Source: Oryza sativa Japonica Group (lineage: Eukaryota; Streptophyta; Magnoliopsida; Poales; Poaceae). From it: a stretch of DNA of 64,000 nt. Of the stretch, positions 49,310 to 59,528 are shown piece by piece. Every line of letters begins with the position of its first letter. Position 1 is the stretch's first letter. The notes beneath the pieces were generated by a model. The model worked only from the letters and a program-made list of their open reading frames with translations, did no database searches and was not told the origin of the DNA. The stretch lies in contig NC_089035.1 in the NCBI RefSeq assembly GCF_034140825.1, positions 3,617,001 to 3,681,000 of the forward strand, given 5' to 3'. Made by a program: the position numbers and the translations under genes.

Positions 49310-52303
49310 ATGGGATCTGCACTCTCCTCCGCCGCCGCCGCGTTGGACTCGGCCATCACCGCCGCCGCCGCGGTGCCTGGGGAGACGGTCTTCCGCCGTC
49401 GCCTCTCGCGCACGGAATCCGACGCCCGCTTACAAGAGTATTCTTTCCGTTTTATATTATATGTCATTTGACCTTTTTTTTAAGTTAACTTCTTTAAATT
49501 TAATCAAGTCTATAGAAAAATATAATAATATTTAAAAAAAACATATTATTAAAATATATTCAATAATAAATACAATAAAACTGATTTGATGCTTTAGAAG
49601 TTGTTAAATTTTCTCTATAAACTCAGAAGTTTAACTTGAAAAAAAAAATCAAACGACTTATAATATGAAACAGCCTATGCTAATTAACCGTTAAATTATA
49701 TTTTATGAAACTCTATAATCATAAGTGTTAGTACGTGTCAAAATAGACGTAATTGTTTTTTTTTACAAATAATACCATAATATATGAGATACCAGACAAT
49801 ATTCCTCATAAGTAAGGTTACCAGATTGGTGCTTCGACGTCATTATGACGTTGGAACGGTGTACCGTTTTCTGTTAGGTAGTGTTTGGTTGCAAGGATGA
49901 GATGGGATGGCATGAGATGAATCCACTTTTAGGGGTGTTTGGTTGAAAGGCGAGTGGGATGGGATGGCCCTTAGAGAGGAATATTCCTCTCAGATCCGGG
50001 ACGAAACGGTCCGCCAAAATCGGCCGGACCAATCCATCCCACTTCGATGGAGAGAACGGTGTCAGCTCTCGCAGCCTCCCGCTCGGCTCCGTCGTGGTGC
50101 CGCCACAGCCGCCCATCCCTCCTCCGCCTGCTCCCTCCCCCGGTGCCACTCCGTCCTCCTCCGCCTGCTTCCTCCACATCCGCGATCGCCGCCGCCACAT
50201 CCGCGACCGCCGCCTCCTCGTCCGCGTCCAACCTCTGCCTCCGCGACCGGCCTCGTCCGCGATCGCCTCCGCGACCGATCGCCGCCGCTCGTCCGTGCCT
50301 CGCCTCGCCTCCGCGACCCGCCTCCACCTCTCCTCCGCTCGCGCCGATGAGTTCCTCCGTCCCCATTCTCACCACTCGCTGCAAGCTAGCCGCTAGGAAC
50401 AGACGGTAGTAACGGTCCGTGAAAAACAGTCAATCCCATCTCACCTCAATTTCTTCTACCAAACAAAAATAACTATAACCATTCTATATCACAAACCAAA
50501 CACACAACTAAAACCATCCCATCCAAAAAAAACTGGTTGGTCCCCAAACCAAACACAACCTTAGAGTGTATTTAGTCCCAAGCCAAAATTGGAAGTTTGA
50601 CTAAAATTGAAAGTTTTAAAAAAAAGTTTGAAAGTTTATGTGTGTAAAAAAGTTTTGATGTGATGAGAAAGTTGAAAGTTTGAAGAAAAAGTTGAAAACT
50701 AATTAATGGATCAATCAATCGACATTGTAGGATGAGGCGAAGAGACGCGAGGGGAAGAGTACCCATCGCCGCCGTGAAGGGCCTCGTCGGCGCCGCCCTC
50801 CGCCACTACAACGCCAACAACAAGGCCGGCGCCGGCTTCATCCCGCTCGAGCCTTCCATGGCCGCGTGCAGGGCCTGCTGCTGCGGCCCCAAGGGGTTCA
50901 CGCGCCTCGTCGGCTTCTGGGCTCGCCGCCGGAGGAGCGGCACGCCGCCGCCGGGGACCTCCTCCTCGGCGGCCGGTCGCTGCCGCCGGAGGAGGAACAC
51001 TGCGCCGCCGCCGGGGGCGACGCCCGATTGCTGCTGCTTCTACGCCGAGCTGCACTTCGACCGTCTCGGCAGCCTAGTCGTTGATACTTGCATCATCGTC
51101 GGTATAAAACTACACCCATCCATCTCATGACCTAATTAATTGTTTTGATTTTTCTTAAGTCCAACTCTGATCAAATTTATTGAAAAATATAGCTACATTT
51201 ATAATAATAAGTTAATTTCATTATTATAACATTAAATAAATTTTGATAGTATTTTTCTTTGAAAATATATAATCTATAAACTTAGTTAAATATAAAGAAT
51301 TTTTTAAAAATAAAAACGACTTATAATATAAAACGGATGTATTAATTTATAGTGTATTAACTCACAAGGAAAATTCTTATTTAACGCACTTGACTATATA
51401 TACTAATTAATTGTTCTTTGTTTGTCATGTTAAATTAGGATCATACTACCCCGCTGTTTCAAATTAATTGTCCTTCTAGTTTTGTCATAAGTCAGCAGGT
51501 CGTATCTTGGACCATTAATCTCTAAAAGTTTGTATAGTATAAAATCATCTGATTTACCTGTGTTGTGTTTTGGGTTTGGTTTCCAAACTGGGTAATGAAA
51601 AATTTACTTGTAAAAAAAATCATTAGATTTATTGTTTTAGCTCTGCCCCTTCTCGCTGTTAGGAGTTTGTGTTTGTGTTTAGCTGCCGTAGTACAGCTTT
51701 CTTTTTCTCCCTTCACTTGGCATAAATCGGTCTGGCTGATTGCTTGTGTAACAAATTTTTTTTTAATATATTGACGTGTAATTTTTTTACACATTCGTGA
51801 AAAAATATTTTAGATTCAACGTAAGAAATATTTTCATAATATATTAAAAAGTTTGATTAAGGGTAAAGCTAGAATGCCCAGTAATTTTAGAGTAATTAAA
51901 GTTGTATGGTCAGACTTAAATTGGAACTCCATCTTATTACATAATCGATCATGGTTAATTAACTTAAATGTTTTTTTTTCTGGCATTGTTATCAACAGGA
52001 AAGCCACCTTCTCGGCAGGAACAATTGACAGACAAGCAACCACGACCCAACAAGAGTGAGTAAAAGTTTTCATACAAATTAAGCACACCTCATGAAAGAA
52101 TTAATTCAAAATTATAACCTGCTGATTAATTTATCCATTTTAATCTTCCCTCTTCGTGATAAAAAAAATTGACAGAGAAGAAGCAATGGCGTGAAATGGA
52201 GGAGATTCGTGAGTTTTGCCCCAGCTACGAAGAGGCTTTACAGTTAAACCCCACTGATGAAGCTGTATCTGAAGAAGAGTTACGCCACTCACACTGTTGC
52301 TAG
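49310..52303 (+). CDS. DUF3615-domain protein, grass family of unknown function
   Basis: Four exons in phase (49310-49437, 50731-51101, 51999-52055, 52176-52303) give about 227 residues. The middle contains ALRHYNANNKAG, then GFWARRRRSG, then CCCFYAELHFDRLGSLVVDT, the motif order I know from the DUF3615 family of grasses (HYNA..., NFWAR..., FFAELHYD..., VETC). The C-terminus (REFCPSYEEALQLNP) is acidic. No catalytic residues, membrane span or signal is apparent, and the function is unknown. Intron 1 (49438-50730) is almost all transposon. Its donor (AAGA|GTATTC) abuts or overlaps a Stowaway-like end, so the join of exon 1 to exon 2 needs support. An alternative is that the gene starts at ATG 50732 in exon 2, giving a protein about 43 residues shorter. 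Confidence 0.7.
49441..49672. repeat. Worn Stowaway-like MITE next to a splice donor
   Basis: The left end ttctttccgttttatattat and the right end acttataatatgaaacag are rough inverted repeats of a kind common in rice (the right side usually reads ataaaacggagg). TA precedes the left end at 49439-49440. The preceding GT of the DUF3615 intron donor (49438-49439) overlaps that TA. Confidence 0.5.
49877..50560. mobile_element. Tourist/PIF-Harbinger-type element with GC-rich interior, 684 bp
   Basis: Terminal repeats ggtagtgtttggtt and aaccaaacacaacc match at 13 of 14 bases when inverted and are flanked by TTA on both sides (49874-49876 and 50561-50563). Inside the ends are second inverted words (gagatgggatgg and catcccatcc). 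The core at about 50080-50390 is strongly GC-rich and open in several frames with Pro/Arg/Ser-rich products, unlike ordinary MITE cores. It may be captured host sequence. No transposase is present. Confidence 0.72.
50572..50703. repeat. Short MITE of the 'tttagtt...aactaatt' family
   Basis: It runs from tttagtcccaagccaaaatt to aaaagttgaaaactaatt with the internal gaagtttgactaaaattgaa and gttttgatgtgatgag words of the family seen at 22122-22271. It ends only about 28 bp before exon 2 of the DUF3615 gene. Confidence 0.6.
51150..51345. repeat. Worn Stowaway-like MITE in DUF3615 intron 2
   Basis: The right end (cgacttataatataaaacgg) matches common rice Stowaway ends and resembles the right end of the element at 49441-49672. 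The interior gtccaactctgatcaaattt and tattgaaaaatat words are also shared with that class. The left end is degraded. Confidence 0.45.
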
Positions 52304-52879
52304 TCGACTGACCGACAGAAGCAAATTTCACATTTACATTTGCTCGCTATCTAGTATCTAACCGTATTCTCTTCGGTTGCTATGTAAGTACATAACATGT
52401 GTATAGGAAATCCTCATTTATGATTGTATGCAATTTGAGATTTCTTGTTCTGAATCTGGCCCCCGTCGTAGTTCTCTTCGATTCCTATGAAAATTGTATT
52501 TTTATGTGAAATTTCTCTGAATTGTGTTCTTAACATGGACTCGATATGTAGGTGATATTCTGTAATTATCTGGTTATGATGAACACTGCATTTTGTGTTG
52601 ATTATTTGTGCACAATGAACATAATATGGAGAGGAGTTTTTGGAAATATGAGGCCTTGTTCAGTGGATTGTATAGGCCTCGGCCCAAAATATCGGACGGG
52701 CCGGGATTTCGGCCTATCCAAACTAGCCGGAAGGGTCAGCATACCGTCTCATCCTGGCCGTCCATTTACCTGATCGGATGGTGGGCACGGATCTCCAAAG
52801 CCCAGCTAGATCTCACCACCAATGGCGCTTCCGTTCTGAGTCACTGACGAGGTGGGCCCTTAGGTGGCGCTTCTTCTCC
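52304..52879 (+). other. Spacer and 5' leader of the PPR gene, with GGCC motifs
   Basis: At 52675-52725 there are ggcctcggccca, gacgggccggg and ttcggcct, resembling site II-rich promoters of plant organelle-protein genes. A frame open with the PPR protein reaches back to ATG 52778. Confidence 0.4.
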
Positions 52880-54628
52880 ATGGCCCTGATCGCCGCCAAG
52901 TCCGGCGGCGGCGTGCTCGCGCAGCGCGGCGGCGGCGGCGGCAACCTCTTCGGCCTCGCCGCGGCCTCCGCCTTGTCCGCGTCCACGTCCACGGCCGCCG
53001 CCACGACGCCTCAGCGCATCTCCCACTACCTCGCGCACCATCCGAGAGCGACATGGGAGGCGCTCTCCGCCGCCTTCCCCGCCGCCGACCACGTCGACGC
53101 CGTCCTCCTCTCCCTCGCCAAGCACCTCCACTCCTCCTCCTCGTCCTACTCCCCAGAGCTCGTCGCCAGGAACGCGCTCACCTTCTTCTACTGGGCCGCC
53201 TCCTCGTCGTCGTCGTCGACCCCCCACACCCTCCGCGCCTACTGCCTCCTCGTCCACCTCCTCTCCCGCGCCGCCCTCATCCGCGACGCGTCCGTGCTCC
53301 TCGAATCGGCCATAGCCAAGCACTCCTCCTCGTCGCCCGCTTCTGCCTTCTTGGACGCCTTCTTCGCGGCCTACGAGGACAGCGGCACGGCCGCGACGAC
53401 CCGTGGACTCCACCTCCTGGTGCACGCCTACGCGCGCGCGCGCCTCCCGGAGGAGGCGCTCGAGGCCTGCCGCTACCTGGCGCAGCGCGGGGTGGTCCCC
53501 TCCCTGCCCGCCTTCAACGCCGTGCTGCACGCGGCCCAGCGCACCGGGCGGTTCGGGGTCGCCTGGGAGGTGTTCGAGCTTATGACGCTGAAGCGGGTGT
53601 ACGCCAACCAGAGCACCGTTGAGCTTGTCATCGGCGTCCTCAGCCGGGAGGGTGCGCTTGCCAGGATGGCTGCACTCGTAGAGAGGATTCACGGTAAGAA
53701 GTGTGCACCAGGCGTGGTGGCACACGTCGCGCTCACGCTGAAAATCTTCGAGGAAGGGAGGACTGAGCAGGGGATCTTGCTGCTCAGGAGGATGCTGCAG
53801 AGGAACATGGTGTTTGACAACATTGCCTACTCGCTGATAGTGCATGCCCATTGCCAGGCTGGTGATCTGAAGTCCGCATGCGAGCAACGGGATGACATGG
53901 TTCGCCGTGGCTGTCGCCTGAATTCGTTCGTGTATACTTGCCTTATCAGAGTACATTGCCGTGCAGGCGATGTTGATGAAGCCATGCAATTGTTTGAAGA
54001 AATGATCTCTATTGTGTTGAAGCCGTATGATGCTACATACAGCCATCTCACTGCTGGGTGTTTCAGACAAGGGAGGATGAAGGAGGGCTCGGAGTACATG
54101 GACAAGATGCTCCATCAAGGTTCTGTGCCGGATATTGGCACTTGCAATGATATGCTAGAGGCGCTTTGCGATTCAGGACATGTCAGCAAGGCAAACGAGC
54201 TGCTAACGGCACTGATGGACAAGGGGTTTGTTCCCGATCAAAACACATACTTGAGGATGACCAATGGATATGGCAAGGTTGGTGATGCTCAAGGTATTAT
54301 CAAGATTTATCATGAGATGGAGCACAGGGGGCTTAATATTGGTGTTGATGTTTTTAGCTCCCTCATTAGGGCCCTTTGCAAGTGTGGAGATCTCAAGGAA
54401 GCTGAGAAATTCTTGGCTATTCTGGAAAGAAAGCTGTTGGCACCAACTAGTGAAATATATGATCTTTTGATCAGTGGTAACTGTGAGAAGGGTAACACTA
54501 AGAAGGCACTTTGGTTTTATGACAGGATGATGACAGGGAACGACAAGCTAGTCCCCTCTGCTGATACTTTTATGATGTTAGTGAGAAGAGTTATCAAACC
54601 AAAGTCTACCTGTTCCCCTAATTGCTGA
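52880..54628 (+). CDS. P-class pentatricopeptide repeat protein, probably mitochondrial
   Basis: A single exon encodes 582 residues. The N-terminus (MALIAAKSGGGVLAQRG, then Ser/Ala-rich with few acidic residues) looks like a mitochondrial presequence. From about residue 170 there are roughly ten PPR-like 35-residue units, clear from the middle on (YTCLIRVHCRAGDVDEAMQL, CNDMLEALCDSGHVSKANEL, YLRMTNGYGKVGDAQGIIKI, FSSLIRALCKCGDLKEAEKF). No E, DYW or SMR domain follows, so it is P-class, a sequence-specific RNA binder for organellar transcripts. The plan recalls Arabidopsis At1g66345. I chose ATG 52880 for its strong context (ctccATGGcc) and presequence-like start; an in-frame ATG at 52778 would add 34 residues. 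The RNA target cannot be told from the sequence alone. Confidence 0.92.
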   Translation: MALIAAKSGGGVLAQRGGGGGNLFGLAAASALSASTSTAAATTPQRISHYLAHHPRATWEALSAAFPAADHVDAVLLSLAKHLHSSSSSYSPELVARNALTFFYWAASSSSSSTPHTLRAYCLLVHLLSRAALIRDASVLLESAIAKHSSSSPASAFLDAFFAAYEDSGTAATTRGLHLLVHAYARARLPEEALEACRYLAQRGVVPSLPAFNAVLHAAQRTGRFGVAWEVFELMTLKRVYANQSTVELVIGVLSREGALARMAALVERIHGKKCAPGVVAHVALTLKIFEEGRTEQGILLLRRMLQRNMVFDNIAYSLIVHAHCQAGDLKSACEQRDDMVRRGCRLNSFVYTCLIRVHCRAGDVDEAMQLFEEMISIVLKPYDATYSHLTAGCFRQGRMKEGSEYMDKMLHQGSVPDIGTCNDMLEALCDSGHVSKANELLTALMDKGFVPDQNTYLRMTNGYGKVGDAQGIIKIYHEMEHRGLNIGVDVFSSLIRALCKCGDLKEAEKFLAILERKLLAPTSEIYDLLISGNCEKGNTKKALWFYDRMMTGNDKLVPSADTFMMLVRRVIKPKSTCSPNC

Positions 54629-55280
54629 TCTCCCAAATAAGATCTAATTGCATGGGGAATTGATGGGAGAAAACACAGGAAATGCTATTATTACCCAACA
54701 TGATTTGTCTTCCCATCTCTTCTACTCTATGAGAATGCTGTGCTGCAGCTGAGGTAATAAATACCTTTTTTTAGTACTCTTTTGATAGTTAAATTAAAAC
54801 TTATTCTGCCAAACCTAAAATCTTTAGGCAGCAAACGTTTTGAAGGAAAAATTGCATGGTTCTATGGGTTCTGAACTCTGAAGCATGGACATTTCATAGT
54901 GCTTTACCTTGTGCCATGTATAGAAAAAGTATAGATGAATAAGTTTTTAGTCCCCCATAAAATTGGCATGTTTGGAGTATTAGAGACATCAGTTTTTTTT
55001 TTCGAGGAGACATACTTCAAAGTATAGTAGAAAACCATGCACCTCTTCGTAAGTTCATATTGCCGAAGTGAGACATTCCATTCATAAGATTGCAGTGGAT
55101 TATCTCCACAGAAAAGTACAGTTATTTACGCATTAAATAAAAATACTATCTGTATCCTGTACCTTCATCTAAATTCTAGTAGGACAATGCTTTAGCATGT
55201 CTGTATAGCATTTGGAATTTTGGATTAATCATCTCCTAAGATCATTTCTTCGGCTTGAAACATTGTTACATCTGTTACAG
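54629..55280 (+). other. 3' region of the PPR gene with possible UTR intron
   Basis: A good donor (GCTGAG|GTAATA near 54755) and an acceptor (GTTACAG before 55281) suggest that the PPR transcript may be spliced after its stop codon. Otherwise the sequence is AT-rich and empty. Confidence 0.35.
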
Positions 55281-55285
55281 TGCTC

Positions 55286-55855
55286 ATGCCGCCTGGTTCT
55301 CCAAGCAAGAGGGCCAAGGAGGGGACGCCGATGTTGGAGCGTTGCCTCCCACATTTCGCCGTTGCTATTGGCAGCGTCAGCTCAGATGTGGTGCAGGCAG
55401 CTAGTACTTACTGCTGCACGGTTGAGTCCCCGTCACACAAAGTTTGGCACCATGTCTCTCTTTTAGCACAGTGCTACCAGCCAGCTCCGAGGTAGCAACA
55501 GCAACAGCATTTGCAGTGCCAGATTGATGTGCAGGTACCCACTCTTCCACTTTCCCTGCTCCTTAACTGGTGAAGATGTTTCATTAATTCATTAGCACTA
55601 AGCTTGTCTAATCCACGATACATGTCTAACACCATATTCTTCCTCCATAGTGCTAGCTTGCATTTCTACATGTCACTTTTGACTGTAAGCATGGCGAGAA
55701 ACTAAATTGTGTTTTTGTCTGCTCAGCTTTGCTCACGCAGGAGCAAGCAACCAAGAACGGGAGTACCGGAGCATGTGAGCTATGTCGTCGTCGACAGCGG
55801 CAGCGTGGCGCCGGGCAAGATCGCCGGCGCCGCCGTCGCCAGCCGGAGCCGATAA
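55286..55855 (+). CDS. Doubtful small two-exon ORF downstream of the PPR gene
   Basis: Exon 55286-55491 and exon 55741-55855 join in phase (CCGAG|GTAGCA donor, TCACGCAG acceptor) to a 106-residue product, starting MPPGSPSKRAKEGTPMLERC and ending GKIAGAAVASRSR. No domain, signal or membrane span is recognised. The segment is GC-richer than its surroundings. It may instead be spliced 3'-UTR sequence of the PPR transcript, because a splice acceptor sits 5 bp before its ATG and a donor lies in the PPR 3' flank. Confidence 0.28.
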
Positions 55856-56973
55856 ATAACACAAGTACGCAGTACTACTACCTCACTAATTTTGCTTCTA
55901 GCACGTCGTTTGCTCATTCCATTTCACGGCTGTTATATACGCTTAAAAACTGATCTGCATGCAAATTTACATCTCGTAATCCCTGTCAGGGTTTAGTATG
56001 GTTAAGTGTCTCTGTTGAAGGTTACTTGTGTGATGCGACTACTCAAGTGATCTGTCTTTGATCATGTCCCGGAAGAAAACGAGACCGATTTTGACCAGAA
56101 ACCCATTAAAAGGCTTGCTGAAATTATTTCTCGTTGGCGCTTTCTTGCCGTGTAATTAGTGCCGTGCTGCGGTTTTTGTCCGTAGTTGTAGCAGCGATTG
56201 GGGTGGCTCCCCTTGACGCTCTCACAGTTGCTTTCGGCATGCCGAGATGGCTCGTTCGACGACAATATGATTGCATCAGAGGCTGGGGCTTGAGAATCGC
56301 TGTGATGCCCTCTTATTTTATCTTTTGTTTATTCTTTTTTCTCTCAGTTTTTTCTCTATAATTCGAGAGCGGAAAAAACCCCCCGAAAAATAGTTTTTTG
56401 CAGTTCATGTCTACCTGCGAAATTCCCCTGGTCGTCACTGTACTGTGGAGTATGTAGTTAAACTGAAAAAGGAAGCAAATTTATTGTTAACAGTTTGCAC
56501 TATTTGGCTATGCAGTAAAAGGTTGGTCACTCTTCTGTCATAACAAATGAGCAAATCTCTTTTTTTAGGAAAGAGATTAGTGTACGTTACCGCATTATTT
56601 GTTGAAACCTCAGGGAAGCATTGTCGAAGATGATAAGAGAAGGTATAGCTATGTTAAGATTGAATCAACTCAATTGACAGATGTACTAGCAGAAGAAGTC
56701 CATAAAGATTTGACGAACTAATCTGAGCGTCTCAAGGTCAGGAGAATCGACAACTGGAGAACACGCACAAACCTGATCTTACACGAGCAAGTTCTTTTTT
56801 ATGGGTTATATACATATGGAACAAACAATTGAACACGGCTACAAGTATATGGAAAATGTAGAATACGTATGTATACGAGTATATTGCTAGCCACACACCG
56901 CCATACTTATCAAGAACACACCCAGTAAGAAGAATCAAGTCTTGAGACTTCGAGAGCAGAGAATGAGACATGT

Positions 56974-57017
<44 letters not shown>

Positions 57018-57125
57018 GAAGAAGAGCCAAAATCTGATCATACATACAGTCGCCACCATCATCAACAACAATCTCATCAGCAGCCTGCAAAACTCTCTGA
57101 ATTCGATTTGAGAAGAAACGCTGCG
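55856..57125. other. Intergenic DNA, no gene seen
   Basis: This is a plain spacer of mixed composition. The only notable item is the CA repeat listed separately, which would lie in the 3' flank or UTR of the minus-strand CLE gene. Confidence 0.5.
56976..57016. repeat. CA dinucleotide microsatellite, about 20 units
   Basis: A perfect (AC)n run of 41 bp lies about 110 bp beyond the stop codon of the CLE gene. On the CLE transcript it would read as a GU repeat. Confidence 0.95.
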
Positions 57126-57464
57126 TCATCGCAAATTGTGCAGCGGATTGGAGCCCGTCGGCGCCAGCCTCTTGTCGGCCTCAAATCCGCCGCCGCCGTG
57201 CGGCCGGAACCTCCTCGCGTGGAAGGCGACGGCGGCGGCGGCGAGACCGCCCTCCATCCTCCTCCGGTTCCTCCGATAACTCGACGCAGACGCGCCGCCA
57301 CCGCCCATGGTGACGCCGTCGCCGGCGCCGGCGGGCTGGTGCTCAGGCCGCAATGACTCCGGCGAGCACGGCGGCGCGACATGGCCGGCGAGCAGCGAGG
57401 TCGCCCGCAGCGCGAGCGGGACGAGCGACACCAGCACCAGCATCTTGAGGCGCCTCGCGATCAT
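57126..57464 (-). CDS. CLE-family signalling peptide precursor
   Basis: An intronless frame of 112 residues. Residues about 8-27 are a signal peptide (MLVLVSLVPLALRATSLLAG), followed by a variable, Gly/Arg-rich middle and, at the very C-terminus, the CLE dodecapeptide RLAPTGSNPLHN (57135-57170) plus Leu-Arg. Length, secretion signal, variable linker and C-terminal motif are all as in CLE precursors. Family consensus is R-x-x-P-x-G-P-D/N-P-x-H-N/H. Here position 7, usually a Pro that becomes arabinosylated hydroxyproline, is Ser, as I recall for Arabidopsis CLE40. The processed peptide should act outside the cell through LRR receptor kinases to control meristem or vascular fate; which process is unknown. 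The first ATG is at 57464, and ATG 57443 would also leave a signal peptide. Such small genes are easily missed. Confidence 0.88.
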   Translation of the reverse strand: MIARRLKMLVLVSLVPLALRATSLLAGHVAPPCSPESLRPEHQPAGAGDGVTMGGGGASASSYRRNRRRMEGGLAAAAVAFHARRFRPHGGGGFEADKRLAPTGSNPLHNLR

Positions 57465-59528
57465 CGTCTCTCTCCGTGCAGAGCGCGCCGCGCCGCGCCA
57501 CGCCACGACACGGACGCTGCCGCTGCGTCGCGCGCGCTCGCGAGAGGTAGAGAAGGCGACGAGGCGTCGTCACGCAGCAGAGAAGCGGACGGGCGCGCGA
57601 GTGATCCGAGTAGTAGTAGTAGTAGACAGTAGCAGCAGGCAGCGAAACGGATTATGGCTTTGGAAAAAAAAAGGAAGAGATTTGTAGTGAGAGGCGTCCC
57701 TCGAGAAACCGTGAACGTGCTGGGGATTAAACACGGGATCTCGGTGTCACCAACCACACGTCCCTTGTCACTGTACTTGTGCGCTTTAGCGAGCGATAAT
57801 AATTCGGGTCGATTTGACGCGAGAGGCGGACAAGCCGCGCGACGGAAAGGCGCAATGAGTGATCGTTTCGCCGGCCACCCGGTCGCCGCCGTGCGCCGTG
57901 GCGAGGCCATATGATGTGCGGCCGCTTGACCGGTCTCGGCCTCTCTCTCTCTCTCTCTCTCGACTGTCACACAACTCCGTATAGCTAGCTAGATCTCGCA
58001 CAATCACATGACGTGCTCTCTTGGGCTTTGTCATTTCCCACGGACACATCCACGTACGACCCTTGCTGCCATTTCTGCTGCGAATTTCAAACCCACTCTT
58101 GTCTGAAAAAGCTCCCAAGATTTGGAATTTTTGGATCGCCAAATGCCGCTCATCCTCTCACGCCGTCATCTGCAAATGCCCCAGGGGATGGATGGAATTA
58201 ACGTTCTGTGCGTTGTTGCTCGAGCAGTGACACTGTAGAATACAGTTGGAGCAAACAGTTGGTGACGTGACGCTTGCTGCGAGGTGTAGTACAAGACCAC
58301 TACTAGTAGTAGTAATGGTAGTACTCGTAGGCTGCATCAAGTGGTGGTAGCAAAGGGAGCAAAGATCGATCAGTACCAACTGAGAATCAACCCAAGATCG
58401 ATCAGTTCCATCGCACTTGACCGATCGAATCCCATGATTCCATCTCAATCTTTATCTCTCACCTTTTTTTTATTTTCCTTCCCTTAGATCTTTTCCGGCA
58501 AGAGCTTTTCAGTGTAGCAGCAGCAGTTGTTCCTGTGCAGCAACTACTGTTCCAATAGCAGCAACAAATGCTGACACTTGGGTGACATCTGGTCCTGGAG
58601 TTACTATGCAATCGGGTGACAGCGTCAGTACTAGCTTAAGCACCAGTAATACACTCTTAGGCTGTGATTAGTTCAGCGCAAAATTTGGATTTTGGTTGAA
58701 ATTGGAGATGATGTGACTGAAAAGTTGTGTGTGTATGACAGGTTGATGTGATGGAAAAGGACCGAACTTTGGATCTAGATACAGCCATGCAGCTTGTACA
58801 GACTGTTACAGTACAGGATACTGCATCATTAATTATTTTCAAACTAGTCTTGGACAGGAGCTCTGGCAATAATAAGGTAGGAGTATATGCAGGACAATGG
58901 TTTGGTACAGTACACCGCTTCAAAGAATTTTTTGACAGGAGCAATTGTAGCAAGGCAGGAGTTGCTCCCACCTTCATTTCCTATATTGCCCCCATTTGGG
59001 TTTTCATACCGTTTTGGTAGGATTTACCACTACCCGGTGGTCACGCAGTTACCGTGAAAACCGCGAGGTTTTAAAAAAAACTGAGATGGTTACCATGGTA
59101 ATCATGCGGGGTTTAGTAAACCCTGTCCCTGATGCATCACCTCACTATTTTTCTATGTATCTTACTACCTAACAAGCAGTTGGTATTCTGGTAATTGGCA
59201 AAATGACAAACAAATACATGTGCCAATAGACAGGCAAAACTAATCATGTTATGCATGAAAAATGGAGCAGAGACTCTCCAATAGAAAACTTCTTTTTTTT
59301 TCTATATTTGCTCATCAATCTCATCTCTCTTTGCCACCTATAGATGTGCAACAAGGATGGGCTCACCTCACATAATGCTTACTGTATGTACAAATGAATA
59401 CCACCTCGGCTATAGACAACAATATGGCTCTACTCAATTTGGAAAATTCTCATCCCCCTTAGTTGGGCGGCTCAAGAGCTCTAATCAAATCAAACACATT
59501 TGTCGCAAAGAACGAATATCGACACCGA
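57465..59528. other. 5' flank of the CLE gene and 3' flank of the receptor kinase
   Basis: A CT dinucleotide run lies at about 57942-57961, 480 bp upstream of the CLE start. The MITE remnant at 58659-58790 is listed separately. Frames of 60-120 codons on both strands show no domain. Confidence 0.45.
58659..58790. repeat. Short MITE, same subfamily as 28850-28980
   Basis: It runs from ggctgtgattagttcagcgc to ttggatctagatacagcc, with inner gttgaaattggagatgatgt and tgacaggttgatgtgatgga words that match, in reverse orientation, the copy at 28850-28980 in the neprosin intron. Confidence 0.6.

Noticed and set aside
49943-50409. Pro/Ser-rich frames of 108-145 codons
   Set aside because: They are inside the Harbinger-type element, overlap each other on both strands and follow base composition rather than a protein pattern.
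52841-54118. 425-codon antisense frame
   Set aside because: It is a shadow of the PPR gene's GC-rich first half.
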